Below are positions 52,949 through 61,864 of a stretch of 64,000 bases of DNA, one piece after another (the first letter of the stretch is position 1; the number at the start of each line of letters is the position of its first letter). Source of the DNA: Bordetella bronchialis (GTDB lineage: Bacteria; Pseudomonadota; Gammaproteobacteria; Burkholderiales; Burkholderiaceae_B); the NCBI RefSeq assembly GCF_001676705.1, contig NZ_CP016170.1, forward strand, positions 4,278,001-4,342,000, written 5' to 3'. Position numbers and translations under genes: made by a program. The notes below the pieces were generated by a model that saw nothing but the letters and a program-made list of their open reading frames with translations, was not told where the DNA came from and searched no databases.

Positions 52949-53932
52949 TCATTCGACCATGGGGATATTCGCCTTGCGCACGACGTCTCCCCAGTATTGC
53001 TTTTGCGCGATGAGCCATTCGCGGAACGCCTCCGGGCTCTTGCTGGCCACCGGTTGCAGGCCGACCGCCCGCAGCTTGTCGCCATAGGCGGAATCCTTGG
53101 AGATCTCCGTCAGCGCCGCATGCAGTTTCATCACGATGTCGCGCGGCGTATTGGGCGGCGCGGCCACGCCCAGCCACGCGATGGCCTCGAAGCCCGGCAG
53201 CGTTTCGGACATGGTCGGCACGTCCGGCACGGTCGGCGACCGCTCCAGCGTCGTGACCGCCAGCGCGCGCAGGCGTCCGCCCTTGATCTGCCCCAGCGGC
53301 GACGGCAGGGAGTCGATGAAGAAGGTCACCTGTCCGCCCATTACGTCGGCGATGGCCGGCGCCGCGCCCTTGTAGGGCACATGCAGCAGCCTGGTTCCGG
53401 TGGACAAGGCAAACAGCTCGCTGATCAGGTGCGGGCCGCTGCCCGGCCCGAAGGAGCCATAGGAGATGGCGTTGGGCTTTTCCTTCGCGGCCTTGACCAC
53501 ATCGGCCACGGATTTATACGGGCTTTCGGACGAGACCACCATCACGTACGGAAACGACACTACTTCCGAGATCACCGCGAAGCCGTCTATGGGATCGAAG
53601 GGAAAATTCGGCTTCAGGTTGGGCGAAACCGTATGCACCGTGGCCGACATCAGGAGCAGGTTGTAGCCGTCGGGCTCGGCACGCGCGACCGCGCTGGAGC
53701 CGATCTGGCCGGTGGCGCCGGGCTTGTTCTCGACGATCACCGGCTGGCCCAGTTTTTCGGAGAGCTTCTCGGCCAGCGCGCGGCCCACCATGTCCACCGT
53801 GCCCGCGGCGGTCCACGGCACGATCAGCTTGATCGGGCGGTCCGGATAGGCCGCCCAGGCGGGGTCGGCCGAACTCACCGCGAGCGCGGCGCCGATGAAT
53901 GAAAAAAAGCGCTTCCAGGCAAAACCCTTCAT
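52949..53932 (-). CDS. Bug-family tripartite tricarboxylate solute receptor
   Basis: A 327-residue periplasmic receptor. The signal peptide runs to about residue 26 (FSFIGAALAVSSADPAWA), followed by YPDRPIKLIVPWTAAGTVDMVGRAL, VENKPGATGQIG and LHVPYKGAAPAIADVMGGQV, the family landmarks. The start at 53932 follows AGGGGAG. It lies between hyuB and the aldehyde dehydrogenase and should bind the carboxylate substrate of that unit, though no membrane partners are adjacent. Confidence 0.95.
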   Translation of the reverse strand: MKGFAWKRFFSFIGAALAVSSADPAWAAYPDRPIKLIVPWTAAGTVDMVGRALAEKLSEKLGQPVIVENKPGATGQIGSSAVARAEPDGYNLLLMSATVHTVSPNLKPNFPFDPIDGFAVISEVVSFPYVMVVSSESPYKSVADVVKAAKEKPNAISYGSFGPGSGPHLISELFALSTGTRLLHVPYKGAAPAIADVMGGQVTFFIDSLPSPLGQIKGGRLRALAVTTLERSPTVPDVPTMSETLPGFEAIAWLGVAAPPNTPRDIVMKLHAALTEISKDSAYGDKLRAVGLQPVASKSPEAFREWLIAQKQYWGDVVRKANIPMVE

Positions 53933-53986
53933 TCTTCTACTCCCCTTGACGACGTTGGATGGCCGGCCCCCTGCCTGCAAGCACGA

Positions 53987-54010
53987 AAGCGGGCCCCGCG
54001 GAGCCCGCTT
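53987..54010 (-). terminator. Intercistronic hairpin between hyuB and the Bug gene
   Basis: AAGCGGGC (53987-53994) and GCCCGCTT (54003-54010) pair over an eight-base loop, 16 bases after the hyuB stop on the minus strand, followed by a short TTT. It may be a partial terminator or an RNA-stability element that separates receptor expression from the upstream enzymes. Confidence 0.45.
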
Positions 54011-54026
54011 GCGCGCCTGAGCTGCC

Positions 54027-55691
54027 TTATGCCGGGTAGCCGTAGAACTCCCTTGCATGCTCGGGCGTGATCAGCCCGTTCTTCAGATCTTCTTGTACCC
54101 GCTCGCGGCTGCGCTTCCTGGGATCGCCGTATCCCCCGCCGCCTGGAATATGGCTAACGATACGATCGCCGGCCGCCAATGTCACCTGCCGGCCCGCGTC
54201 CTCGCGGGTACCCCGTATGGACAAATAGCCGCACGGCGCGCTGCCGCCGCCCAGCACTCCTTCCGGGGGATACACGAAGCGGCCGCCGCGGAAACTGGCC
54301 AGGACCTCGCCCACCGGGCCGACGTCGCCCTCCAGGAGCCGCAGCACGTATTTCTGGCCGAAGCCGCCGCGGAAGGTGCCCGGCCCGGCCGAGTCGACCC
54401 ACAGCGCCCGTTCCTCCACGATCATCGGCACTTCGCTTTCGATGACCTCGGCCGGCGTATTGCCCACGTTGTACGGAAAGGCCAGGCAGGAGACGCCATC
54501 CTTGTTGGCCCGCGCACCCAGTCCGCCGCTGGATACATTGAACGGCGCGAAGTTTTCGCCGTCGTGACGCTTGCCGAACATGTACTGCCCCCACATCGGC
54601 GTGGCGCCCGCGCCCGCGCAGATCCGGTCAGACGCGCCCGGCGCCACGGCCTGGTAGACCAGGTCCGGCAGGAAGGTGCCGATGGCGGTGCGGCCGAATA
54701 CCGGCGCGGGGAAAGTGCAATTCAGCACACTGCCCTCTTCCGCCACGACGGTGATGGGCCGCAGCGTCCCTTCGTTGATGGACACCGGCAGGTTCAGCAT
54801 GCAAAGCACGCCGAAGTAGGTGTACGCGGAGGTATAGGCCAGCGTGCAATTGATTGCCGGCTTGACCTGCGGCGACGATCCCGAGAAATCCACGACGATG
54901 CGGCCGTCCGCGATGGTCACGGCCGTATGGATGGTGACGATCTCGCCGCCGACGATGTCGATCTGGGCTTCATGGCGATAGACACCCGGCTTGAGCCGAC
55001 GGATCTCCTCGCGCGTCACGATTTCGCTGCGCTCGACGATTTCGTCGGACAGCCCTTGCAGGTCCGCCCAGTCCATCTCGGCGCAGATATCGCACAAGCG
55101 CTCGCCGCCCACGTGGCATGCCGACACCTGGGCCTGCAGGTCCCCCAGCACGGTCTCATGCGAGCGCACGTTGGCGGCGATGAAGGCTTGCACATCCTGG
55201 TTCAGGACCCCGGCGCGGTAGTACTTGAGCATGGGAATGCGCAAGCCTTCCTCGTAGTTGTCGCGGCTTTCGGTGGTGGCGCGGCGGCCGCCGATGTCGA
55301 CGTGGTGGCAGCAGGTCACCACATAGGCGATGTGGCGGCCGTTGTGGAAGACCGGCACCATGATGGTGATGTCGTTGTGGTGGCCGCTGCCGGCCCATGG
55401 GTCATTGCCGATGAAGACATCGCCTTCCTGGAAACTGCCCTTGGGATAGTAGGAAAGAATGTTGCGCAGCATCGTTCCCAACGGCCCGCACAGGCCCGGC
55501 GTACTGGCCGGCGTCTGCGCCAGCAGCCGCGCCTCGGCGTCGAAGACGGCGCAGCCGAAGTCGCCGATATCCCGCACCACCGTGGAAAACGAAGTGCGCC
55601 GCAGGGTGGAACCCAGTTCGCCGACGATGGAAATCAAGCGCCGCCAGAGCATTTCCAGCGTGACGGGATCGATCCGGTTTTGCGTGGTCAT
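54027..55691 (-). CDS. hyuB: Hydantoinase B/oxoprolinase subunit (HyuB)
   Basis: A 554-residue protein of the HyuB family (N-methylhydantoinase B, acetone carboxylase alpha-like). Landmarks are ELGSTLRRTSFSTVVRDIGDFGCAVFD near residue 25, GDVFIGNDPWAGSGHHNDITIMVPVFH near 90, TCCHHVDIGG and the C-terminal IPGGGGYGDPRKR. It works with HyuA, encoded 12 bases upstream, in ATP-dependent hydrolysis of cyclic amides such as 5-oxoproline or hydantoins, or related carboxylations. The exact substrate is not shown by sequence. Confidence 0.95.
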   Translation of the reverse strand: MTTQNRIDPVTLEMLWRRLISIVGELGSTLRRTSFSTVVRDIGDFGCAVFDAEARLLAQTPASTPGLCGPLGTMLRNILSYYPKGSFQEGDVFIGNDPWAGSGHHNDITIMVPVFHNGRHIAYVVTCCHHVDIGGRRATTESRDNYEEGLRIPMLKYYRAGVLNQDVQAFIAANVRSHETVLGDLQAQVSACHVGGERLCDICAEMDWADLQGLSDEIVERSEIVTREEIRRLKPGVYRHEAQIDIVGGEIVTIHTAVTIADGRIVVDFSGSSPQVKPAINCTLAYTSAYTYFGVLCMLNLPVSINEGTLRPITVVAEEGSVLNCTFPAPVFGRTAIGTFLPDLVYQAVAPGASDRICAGAGATPMWGQYMFGKRHDGENFAPFNVSSGGLGARANKDGVSCLAFPYNVGNTPAEVIESEVPMIVEERALWVDSAGPGTFRGGFGQKYVLRLLEGDVGPVGEVLASFRGGRFVYPPEGVLGGGSAPCGYLSIRGTREDAGRQVTLAAGDRIVSHIPGGGGYGDPRKRSRERVQEDLKNGLITPEHAREFYGYPA

Positions 55692-55703
55692 TGTCCTTGC
55701 CTC

Positions 55704-57776
55704 TTAGTTCGAAAGTTCCACGATCAGGCTGCCATGCGGGTCCACCTGGATGCGCGCGCCGCTGGGCACGACGGTGGTCGACTCGTTCTCCTCCACGATG
55801 GCGGGCCCCGGGAAGGGCCGGCCCGGCGCGATCCCGGCGCGCCGATGCACCGCGAAGTCCAGCCACTGGCGAGTGCGGGTGCAGAAGGCGCGGCGCGTGC
55901 CGATCTTGCCGTCGCCCTCCGCCTCGCGCGCCGCGCCGGCGCCGGAGGCGACGCGGCGCTCGGCGCTGGCCGTGACGCGGAAGTTCATGATCTCCAGCGG
56001 CAGGTTTTCAAAAACGCGACCGTAGAGCCGGCGATAGGTGTTCTCGAAGGCCGCGCGGATGGCGGCGAGCACGGCTTCGTGGTCGCCCTGCTTGGAGAAG
56101 GTCGCCGTGACGTCGTAGCCCTGGCCCAGGTAGCGCATGTCCACGCTGTATTCGTAGGCCACCTGCTCGGCCCCGACCGTGGCGGGCAGGCGCTCCCGGC
56201 ACTCCGCCAGCATCTCGGCGCACACGGCGTCCAGGCGTTCCGCCGACAGGTCCTTGAACAGCATGCGCCGGGAACGCACGGCCGCATACATTACGGGCGC
56301 CACGATCATGCCGAAGGCGGCCGCCACCCCGGCGCGCGGCGGGATCAGCACGGTGCGGATGCCCAGCCGGGCGGCCAGGTCGCAGGCGTGCACCGGCCCC
56401 GCCCCGCCGAACGCGACCAGGGCGCAGGATTTCGGGTTCTCGCCCTTCTCGCTGACATAGGCCTTGGCGGCGGAGGCCATGTTTTCGTTGACGATGGCGT
56501 GTACCCCGAAGGCCGCTTCCTGCACCGAGATGCCCAGCGGCGAGGCCAGCGTGGCGTCGATCGCGCGCTCCGCGGCGGCCTTGTCCAGCGCCATGCGGCC
56601 ACCCAGGAAATGCGCGGGGTCCAGATAGCCCAGCACCAGGTCCGCGTCGGATACCGTGGGGTCCGTGCCACCCTGGCCATAGCAGGCGGGACCCGGCACC
56701 GCCGAGGCGCTTTGCGGACCGACCTGCAGCGTGCCCACCGGCGTGCGCCGCGCGATACTGCCGCCGCCAGCGCCGATCTCGATCAGGTCCACCACCGAGA
56801 TGCGCACCGGTATGCCGCTGCCCGGCTTGAAGCGGTGCACGTGCGCCACCTCGAAATCATTGGTCAGCGTGGCCTGGCCGTTTTCCACCAGCGCCAGCTT
56901 GGCCGTGGTGCCACCCATGTCGAAGGCCAGGACCTTGTCCAAGTTGGCCAGGCGGGCGAAGTGCGCCGCGCCCAGGGTGCCGGCGGCGGGACCGGATTCG
57001 ATGATCTGCACCGGGAACTCGCGCGCGAAATCCACCGAGTTGATACCCCCGCTGGACATCATCATCAGCATCTCGCCCTGGAACCCCTGATCGCGCAGGC
57101 GCTCCTGCAAGCGCGACAGGTAGCGCGAGGCCACCGGCTTGGCATAGGCGTTGACCACCGTGGTGGTGGTGCGCTCGTATTCCTTCATTTCCGGCAGTAC
57201 ATCGCTGGACAGGCTGACGCGGCAACCCGGCATCATCTCGCGCACGATCTCGCCCACCCGGCGTTCATGCGCGGGATTGCGGTAGGCGTGCAGCAGGCAG
57301 ACGGCGATCGACTCGCAGCCCTCGTTCTTCAGTGCCTGCACCGCCTGGCGCACGCCGTCCTCATCCAGCGGCGTTAGCACGGCACCCGTTGCATGCAGTC
57401 GCTCGTCCACTTCCATCCGCAGGTAGCGCGGCACCAGCGGGACGGGATATTCAATCTGCAGATCGTAGGCGTCGAAGCGCTTTTCGCGGCCGATCTCCAG
57501 CACGTCGCGGAAACCGCGCGTGGTGATCAGGCCGGTGCGCGCGCCCTTGCGCTCGATGACCGCGTTGATCACCAGCGTGGTGCCGTGCACCATGACGTCC
57601 ACCGCGCCGGCCCCCGCGTCGCGCTGCCCCGCCAGGGCAGCCACGCCCTGCTCGATGGCGCGGGACGGATCGTCCGGCGTGGTCAGGGTTTTATAGACCC
57701 GTACTTCTCCGCTGCCTTCATCCACCTCCACGAAATCCGTGAAGGTGCCTCCGATATCGCTGCCTATGGTGATCAC
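55704..57776 (-). CDS. hyuA: Hydantoinase A/oxoprolinase subunit (HyuA)
   Basis: A 690-residue ATP-binding subunit of the hydantoinase/oxoprolinase family. The N-terminal GSDIGGTFTDFVEVDEGSGE is the phosphate-binding start of the ASKHA fold; further landmarks are HGTTLVINAVIERKGAR (about 65), FDMGGTTAKLALV (about 290) and the C-terminal SVDMRYLGQGYDVTA. It is the first gene of the minus-strand unit hyuA-hyuB-Bug-ALDH and is divergent from a LysR gene, with an inverted repeat in the 130 bases between. Confidence 0.95.
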   Translation of the reverse strand: MITIGSDIGGTFTDFVEVDEGSGEVRVYKTLTTPDDPSRAIEQGVAALAGQRDAGAGAVDVMVHGTTLVINAVIERKGARTGLITTRGFRDVLEIGREKRFDAYDLQIEYPVPLVPRYLRMEVDERLHATGAVLTPLDEDGVRQAVQALKNEGCESIAVCLLHAYRNPAHERRVGEIVREMMPGCRVSLSSDVLPEMKEYERTTTTVVNAYAKPVASRYLSRLQERLRDQGFQGEMLMMMSSGGINSVDFAREFPVQIIESGPAAGTLGAAHFARLANLDKVLAFDMGGTTAKLALVENGQATLTNDFEVAHVHRFKPGSGIPVRISVVDLIEIGAGGGSIARRTPVGTLQVGPQSASAVPGPACYGQGGTDPTVSDADLVLGYLDPAHFLGGRMALDKAAAERAIDATLASPLGISVQEAAFGVHAIVNENMASAAKAYVSEKGENPKSCALVAFGGAGPVHACDLAARLGIRTVLIPPRAGVAAAFGMIVAPVMYAAVRSRRMLFKDLSAERLDAVCAEMLAECRERLPATVGAEQVAYEYSVDMRYLGQGYDVTATFSKQGDHEAVLAAIRAAFENTYRRLYGRVFENLPLEIMNFRVTASAERRVASGAGAAREAEGDGKIGTRRAFCTRTRQWLDFAVHRRAGIAPGRPFPGPAIVEENESTTVVPSGARIQVDPHGSLIVELSN

Positions 57777-57808
57777 CGCTGTCCTCCCTGGTTGCCCATG
57801 CCGGAATC

Positions 57809-57825
57809 TTAGGGAGGTCCCCTAA
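57809..57825. promoter_or_regulatory. Inverted repeat TTAGGG-N5-CCCTAA between hyuA and LysR
   Basis: TTAGGG (57809-57814) and CCCTAA (57820-57825) flank AGGTC in the divergent intergenic region, 32 bases before the hyuA start. Symmetry and place fit the operator of the LysR regulator at 57907. Further AT-rich sequence follows towards that gene. Confidence 0.5.
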
Positions 57826-57906
57826 TGCCAGGAATTCTCACGTTGCTAAAATCCGCTTCAACTATTTGTTAATGCGCTGTCCTTGGCTTAAATAGGGGCC
57901 GATCCG

Positions 57907-58929
57907 GTGGATAAGCTGCGTGCGTTGGAATACTTTGTGGCGGCGGCGAACGAGCGCAGCTTCACCGGCGCCGCGCGCGCCTTGAACGTCAGCGTCCCGG
58001 CCGTTGCCCGCCTGGTGGGCGCGCTGGAGCAGCGCCTGGGCGTTGCCCTGTTCGAGCGCACGGTGCAGGGGCTGACCCTGACCGCCGACGGCGTGAATTA
58101 CCTGGCGGTGTGCCGTCCGCTGATGGAGCAGCTGGATGCGGCGGACGAGGCGCTGCGCGGCGGCGCCTTGCGGCCGCGCGGCACGCTGGTGCTGGGGACG
58201 TCGCCCATTCTTTCGCAGCACTCCATCCTGCCCGCTTTGCCGGCCTTCCATGCGCGGCATCCGGACATCCATATCGACATCCGCAACATCGACCGCGTCA
58301 CGGCGCCGGAGGCCAGCACCGCCGAAGTCCTGGTGCTGTACGGCTGGCCCAAGCAGCCGGGCATGGTCCATCGCCATCTGGCCGACACCCGGCTGCTGAT
58401 CTGCGCCGCGCCGCAATACTGGGAAAAGCATGGCGTGCCTGTCTCGCCGCGCGACCTCGCGCAGCACCAATGCCTGCTGTTCCGCGACCACGAGGGCACG
58501 GTCATCGACTACTGGGAGCACGAGCGCGACGGCCAGGTCGAGGCGGTGGCGGTCAACGGCTGGCTGGTCAGCAGCCACCGGGATGTCATCCTGGATGCGG
58601 TGATCGCCGGCCAGGGCGTGGCGCGCTTCACCGACCTGTCCATACGCGATCCCTTGCGCATGGGATTGCTGGTGCCGGTGCTGACGGACTGGCAGACGCG
58701 GCAATCGCCGCCGATCAACCTGCTTTACCGCTCCAATCAGCGTCGGCTGCCGCGGGTACGGCTGTTCATCGAATTCCTGACCGACCTTTTCCAGCGGCTG
58801 GAGGACGAGCGCGGGCCCGAGCTGGCGCAGCAGTTGGCGGCGGAGGAGCCGCATTGGTATCGACGCCGCCATAGCCGCGCGTCCGCCACGCCAGCGGCGG
58901 CCGCACGGCGGGCGTCGCGCGCCGGATAG
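57907..58929 (+). CDS. LysR-family transcriptional regulator (GTG start)
   Basis: A 340-residue LysR protein with HTH at residues 3-45 (ALEYFVAAANERSFTGAARALNVSVPAVARLVGALEQRLG), beginning at a GTG (57907) that sets the HTH at the N-terminus. The C-terminal 40 residues are Ala/Arg-rich. It is divergent from hyuA and the probable regulator of the hyuA-hyuB-Bug-ALDH unit. The ligand is likely the cyclic amide or acid handled there. Confidence 0.92.
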   Translation: MDKLRALEYFVAAANERSFTGAARALNVSVPAVARLVGALEQRLGVALFERTVQGLTLTADGVNYLAVCRPLMEQLDAADEALRGGALRPRGTLVLGTSPILSQHSILPALPAFHARHPDIHIDIRNIDRVTAPEASTAEVLVLYGWPKQPGMVHRHLADTRLLICAAPQYWEKHGVPVSPRDLAQHQCLLFRDHEGTVIDYWEHERDGQVEAVAVNGWLVSSHRDVILDAVIAGQGVARFTDLSIRDPLRMGLLVPVLTDWQTRQSPPINLLYRSNQRRLPRVRLFIEFLTDLFQRLEDERGPELAQQLAAEEPHWYRRRHSRASATPAAAARRASRAG

Positions 58930-58976
58930 CCGCGTTCGACGCGGGTACAATCGCGTTCCGCCACCGATAACGGCGC

Positions 58977-59065
58977 GCCCGAGTGGTGAAATTGGTAGAC
59001 ACAGAGGACTTAAAATCCTCCGGCTTTAATCGGCCGTACCGGTTCGATTCCGGTCTCGGGCACCA
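58977..59065 (+). tRNA. tRNA-Leu (anticodon UAA)
   Basis: An 89-base class II tRNA. The acceptor pairs GCCCGAG with CTCGGGC, the anticodon stem is GAGGA/TCCTC around loop CTTAAAA (anticodon TAA), the T-arm loop is TTCGATT and CCA is encoded. It is uninterrupted, unlike the tRNA-Leu(UAA) of cyanobacteria that holds a group I intron at the same anticodon position used in the tRNA-Ser of this window. Confidence 0.97.
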
Positions 59066-59152
59066 CCGGCACGTTTCAACGTGAAGCGAAGAATAGCGGC
59101 GGGTTCCGGCCTTCCTGCGCCGCTTGCCTTCACTCGCAAGCAACCTTCGACG

Positions 59153-59740
59153 TTATGCGCCCGGCCGTCTCGTCGGATCCGACACCACCACCAGGGCCTG
59201 GGCCGGCGTGTCCCCCAGGGATCGGGAGCGGTGCGGCAATGACGCATTGAAGTACAGCGAATCGCCGGCGGTCATGGCCACGGTGTGGTCGGCGAAGATG
59301 ACTTCCATGTCGCCGCTGACAACGTAGATCAGTTCCTCCCCCGCATGGCTGACAAGTTCGGGATCGGCATCCACCGAGAACGGCGGGACCATCATGAACG
59401 GCGTCATCGCCTTGTTCAGGCGTTCGGTGGCGATGGCTTCATAGGTGTAGCCCTGCCGCTCCCGCGACGGGCTGAAAGGAACCCGGTCCGCCGCGCGCAC
59501 CAGCAGGATCTCGCTGGACTGCGCCGGATTCCCTATCAGCTGGTCGACGCTTACATCGAGCGCCTTCGCCAGCTTCAACAACGTCCCGATGGTCGGGGAC
59601 GAGAGGCCACGTTCCAGCTTGGATAAATAGCTCTTGGTAAGCGTGGCCCGTTCCGCGACCTGCTCCAAGGTCAAGGCATTCAATTTCCGAAACGACGCCA
59701 GGCGTTCGCCCAAGGCGTTGTCGCGCACTTTGTCTTCCAT
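59153..59740 (-). CDS. XRE-family regulator with C-terminal cupin domain
   Basis: A 195-residue regulator: HTH_3 at about residues 10-65 (LTLEQVAERATLTKSYLSKLERGLSSPTIGTLLKLAKALD) and a cupin at about 110-190 (HAGEELIYVVSGDMEVIF, LPHRS). Such XRE-cupin proteins bind small ligands in the cupin and repress nearby transport or degradation genes. It is divergent from the Bug receptor gene at 59928, with palindromes in the 187 bases between. Confidence 0.93.
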   Translation of the reverse strand: MEDKVRDNALGERLASFRKLNALTLEQVAERATLTKSYLSKLERGLSSPTIGTLLKLAKALDVSVDQLIGNPAQSSEILLVRAADRVPFSPSRERQGYTYEAIATERLNKAMTPFMMVPPFSVDADPELVSHAGEELIYVVSGDMEVIFADHTVAMTAGDSLYFNASLPHRSRSLGDTPAQALVVVSDPTRRPGA

Positions 59741-59850
59741 GTTTCCCGCATAAGCCTCGTGCCGCGCCAGCGTCCCCGCGCGGGGATGGCTGCGCCGAAG
59801 CGGAATTCTAGACCCAGGGTTTTACCGGATCAACTTTAGTTTCCCTTTAG

Positions 59851-59890
59851 GACACTTAAGTGTCATTATATACACGCTTGTGTCTGACAC
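59851..59890. promoter_or_regulatory. Two GTGTC/GACAC palindromes between XRE-cupin and Bug genes
   Basis: GACACTTAAGTGTC (59851-59864) is a perfect 14-base palindrome and GTGTC-T-GACAC (59880-59890) repeats the same half-site with one central base. They lie in an AT-rich patch 38-77 bases before the Bug start. The shared half-site makes them strong candidates for the operator of the XRE-cupin regulator. Confidence 0.6.
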
Positions 59891-59927
59891 TGACTCCGAT
59901 TCAACTTAAGAACAAGGGGAACCATCC

Positions 59928-60908
59928 ATGAACTCATCGCACCGCCGCGCGCTGTTCGCCGTACTCGCCTGCCTTGCCCCGCTGACGCTGTTCCCTCCGT
60001 CCGTACTCGCCGGCGCATATCCCGACCGCGCGATCAGCCTTGTCGTGCCCTTTGGCGCCGGCGGAATCACGGACCTCGTGGCGCGCGCCACCGGCAAGGC
60101 CCTGAGCGAACAACTCGGACAGGCGGTGATCGTCGAGAACCGGCCCGGCGCGGGCGGCAACATCGCGGCCGACTACATCAGGCGGGCAAAACCCGATGGC
60201 TACACGCTGATGTTCACCACCATGGGTGTACTGGCGGTCAACCCGCATACGGACATGAAGAGCCCTTTCGATAGTCAGAAGGACTTCAGCTACATCTCCC
60301 TGGTGGCCAACACGCCGCATCTCATCGCGGTCAACGCCGGCGTGGCCGCGGAGAATCTGGGTGAGCTCATCAAGCTGGCCAAGGACAAGCCCAACTCGAT
60401 AAGCTTCGGAACAGCGGGCCTGGGCAGTTCGCCCTATCAAGGCATGGCCATTCTGCAGGAAGCGCAGGGTATCCGCTTCCTGCACGTGCCGTACAAAAGC
60501 GGCGCCGAGTCCGTGACCGGCGTGGTAGCCGGGCAGGTGGACATGACCTTCGAAGCGACGCCGCAAGTCATGCCCTTCGTCGCCGCACGGAAGCTACGCG
60601 CGCTGGCGGTTGCGAATACGCAGCGCCTCGCCAGCGCGCCGGACGTGCCTTCGACAACGGAGCTGGGCTATCCGGGCATCGTGTCGGGCTCCGTAGCCGG
60701 ACTGATAGGGCCGGCCGGCCTGCCGCCCGATGTCATTGAGACGCTCAATGCAGCCGTGGCCAAGGTCGTGGCAGATCCGGCATTCAAGGACACATTGCTC
60801 AAGCAGGGCACGGCCACCGCCTCGTCCACGCCGGATCAATTCCGGCGTCTCGTGGCGGACGAAGACAAGCGCTGGGCCAAGATCCTGGCCGGCGCGAAGG
60901 AAAATTGA
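59928..60908 (+). CDS. Bug-family tripartite tricarboxylate solute receptor
   Basis: A 326-residue periplasmic receptor with signal peptide to about residue 28 (LFAVLACLAPLTLFPPSVLA), then YPDRAISLVVPFGAGGITDLVARA, VENRPGAGGNIAADYI and FLHVPYKSGAESVTGVVAGQVDM. AAGGGGA lies upstream of the ATG. It is divergent from an XRE-cupin regulator and followed by a class II aldolase gene 147 bases downstream, which suggests capture of a small hydroxy acid; the ligand is unknown. No membrane partners are adjacent. Confidence 0.95.
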   Translation: MNSSHRRALFAVLACLAPLTLFPPSVLAGAYPDRAISLVVPFGAGGITDLVARATGKALSEQLGQAVIVENRPGAGGNIAADYIRRAKPDGYTLMFTTMGVLAVNPHTDMKSPFDSQKDFSYISLVANTPHLIAVNAGVAAENLGELIKLAKDKPNSISFGTAGLGSSPYQGMAILQEAQGIRFLHVPYKSGAESVTGVVAGQVDMTFEATPQVMPFVAARKLRALAVANTQRLASAPDVPSTTELGYPGIVSGSVAGLIGPAGLPPDVIETLNAAVAKVVADPAFKDTLLKQGTATASSTPDQFRRLVADEDKRWAKILAGAKEN

Positions 60909-61055
60909 CCGGCCGGATGAAGCAGCCCGGGATATCGGCCGAGGCGGCCTTTTGCGCCTGGCGCGGCCACCCGGGCCCCGCCAGGCGCTGGAAGCCGACC
61001 CGCGCACATTCTGTACGGATAACCCCTTACACTCATCTCGAACCAGGAGCCCCAT

Positions 61056-61829
61056 ATGGAAACCATGCAACTCAAGAAAAGCGAGATTGTCAGCGCTTCG
61101 CTCAAGAGAATGGAAAGCGACCTGCGCTCGGACAAGATGCCGCTGCGCGAAGCGGTGGCCGAGACTTGCCGCATCCTTTACGCTTTCGGACACGACTCCG
61201 GCCTGTCCGGCCAGATCACCGCGCGCGCGGAGACGGCGGGCACCTACTGGACGCAGCGCCTCGGACTGGGCTTCGACGAAATCACCAGCGACAACCTGCT
61301 GCTGGTCGATGAGGACCTCAACGTGCTGAAGGGCGAAGGCATGCCCAATCCCGCCAACCGCTTCCATTCGTGGCTGTATCGCGCGCGGCCGGACATCAAC
61401 TGCATTGTCCACTCGCACGCGCCGCACGCCTCCGCGCTGGCAATGCTGGAAGTGCCCTTGACCATCTCGCACATGGATACCTGCGTGCTGTATGACCAGG
61501 TCGCGTTCCTGGGCAAGTGGCCCGGCATTCCGGTGGGCAATGAAGAGGGCGAGATCATCAGCGGTGCGCTGGGTAACAAGAAGGCTATCCTGCTTTCGCA
61601 CCACGGCCTGCTGGTGTGCGGCGCCAGCGTGGAGGAAGCCTGCGTGCTGGGCGTGATGTTCGAGCGCGCGGCGCGGCTGCAATTGCTGGCGATGGCCGCG
61701 GGGCAAATCCAGCCGATTCCGCATGACCTGGGCGCGGAAGCGCAGAAGTGGGTCAGCACACCGCGCCGGTATGAAGCGACGTTCGCCTACTACTCGCGCC
61801 GCGCGCGCCGGGAGCTGCCGGCGCTTTGA
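61056..61829 (+). CDS. Class II aldolase/adducin family protein
   Basis: A 257-residue protein of the class II aldolase fold. Metal-site candidates are the histidines in CIVHSHAPHASA (about residue 112-116) and HHGLLVCG (about 190). AGGAG lies upstream of the ATG at 61056. It probably belongs with the Bug receptor in an XRE-cupin-controlled unit. It differs clearly from the first class II aldolase at 20581. The reaction, an aldol cleavage or decarboxylation, is not resolved. Confidence 0.9.
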   Translation: METMQLKKSEIVSASLKRMESDLRSDKMPLREAVAETCRILYAFGHDSGLSGQITARAETAGTYWTQRLGLGFDEITSDNLLLVDEDLNVLKGEGMPNPANRFHSWLYRARPDINCIVHSHAPHASALAMLEVPLTISHMDTCVLYDQVAFLGKWPGIPVGNEEGEIISGALGNKKAILLSHHGLLVCGASVEEACVLGVMFERAARLQLLAMAAGQIQPIPHDLGAEAQKWVSTPRRYEATFAYYSRRARRELPAL

Positions 61830-61864
61830 GCCGTAGCGGGCTATCCCGGCGTGCCGACGCGGGC

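Noticed and set aside
54057..57377. An 1106-codon plus-strand open frame opposite hyuA and hyuB
   Set aside because: It mirrors the codon bias of the two genes on the other strand, spans their junction and has an implausible His/Arg/Gly-rich composition. Typical shadow of high-GC genes.
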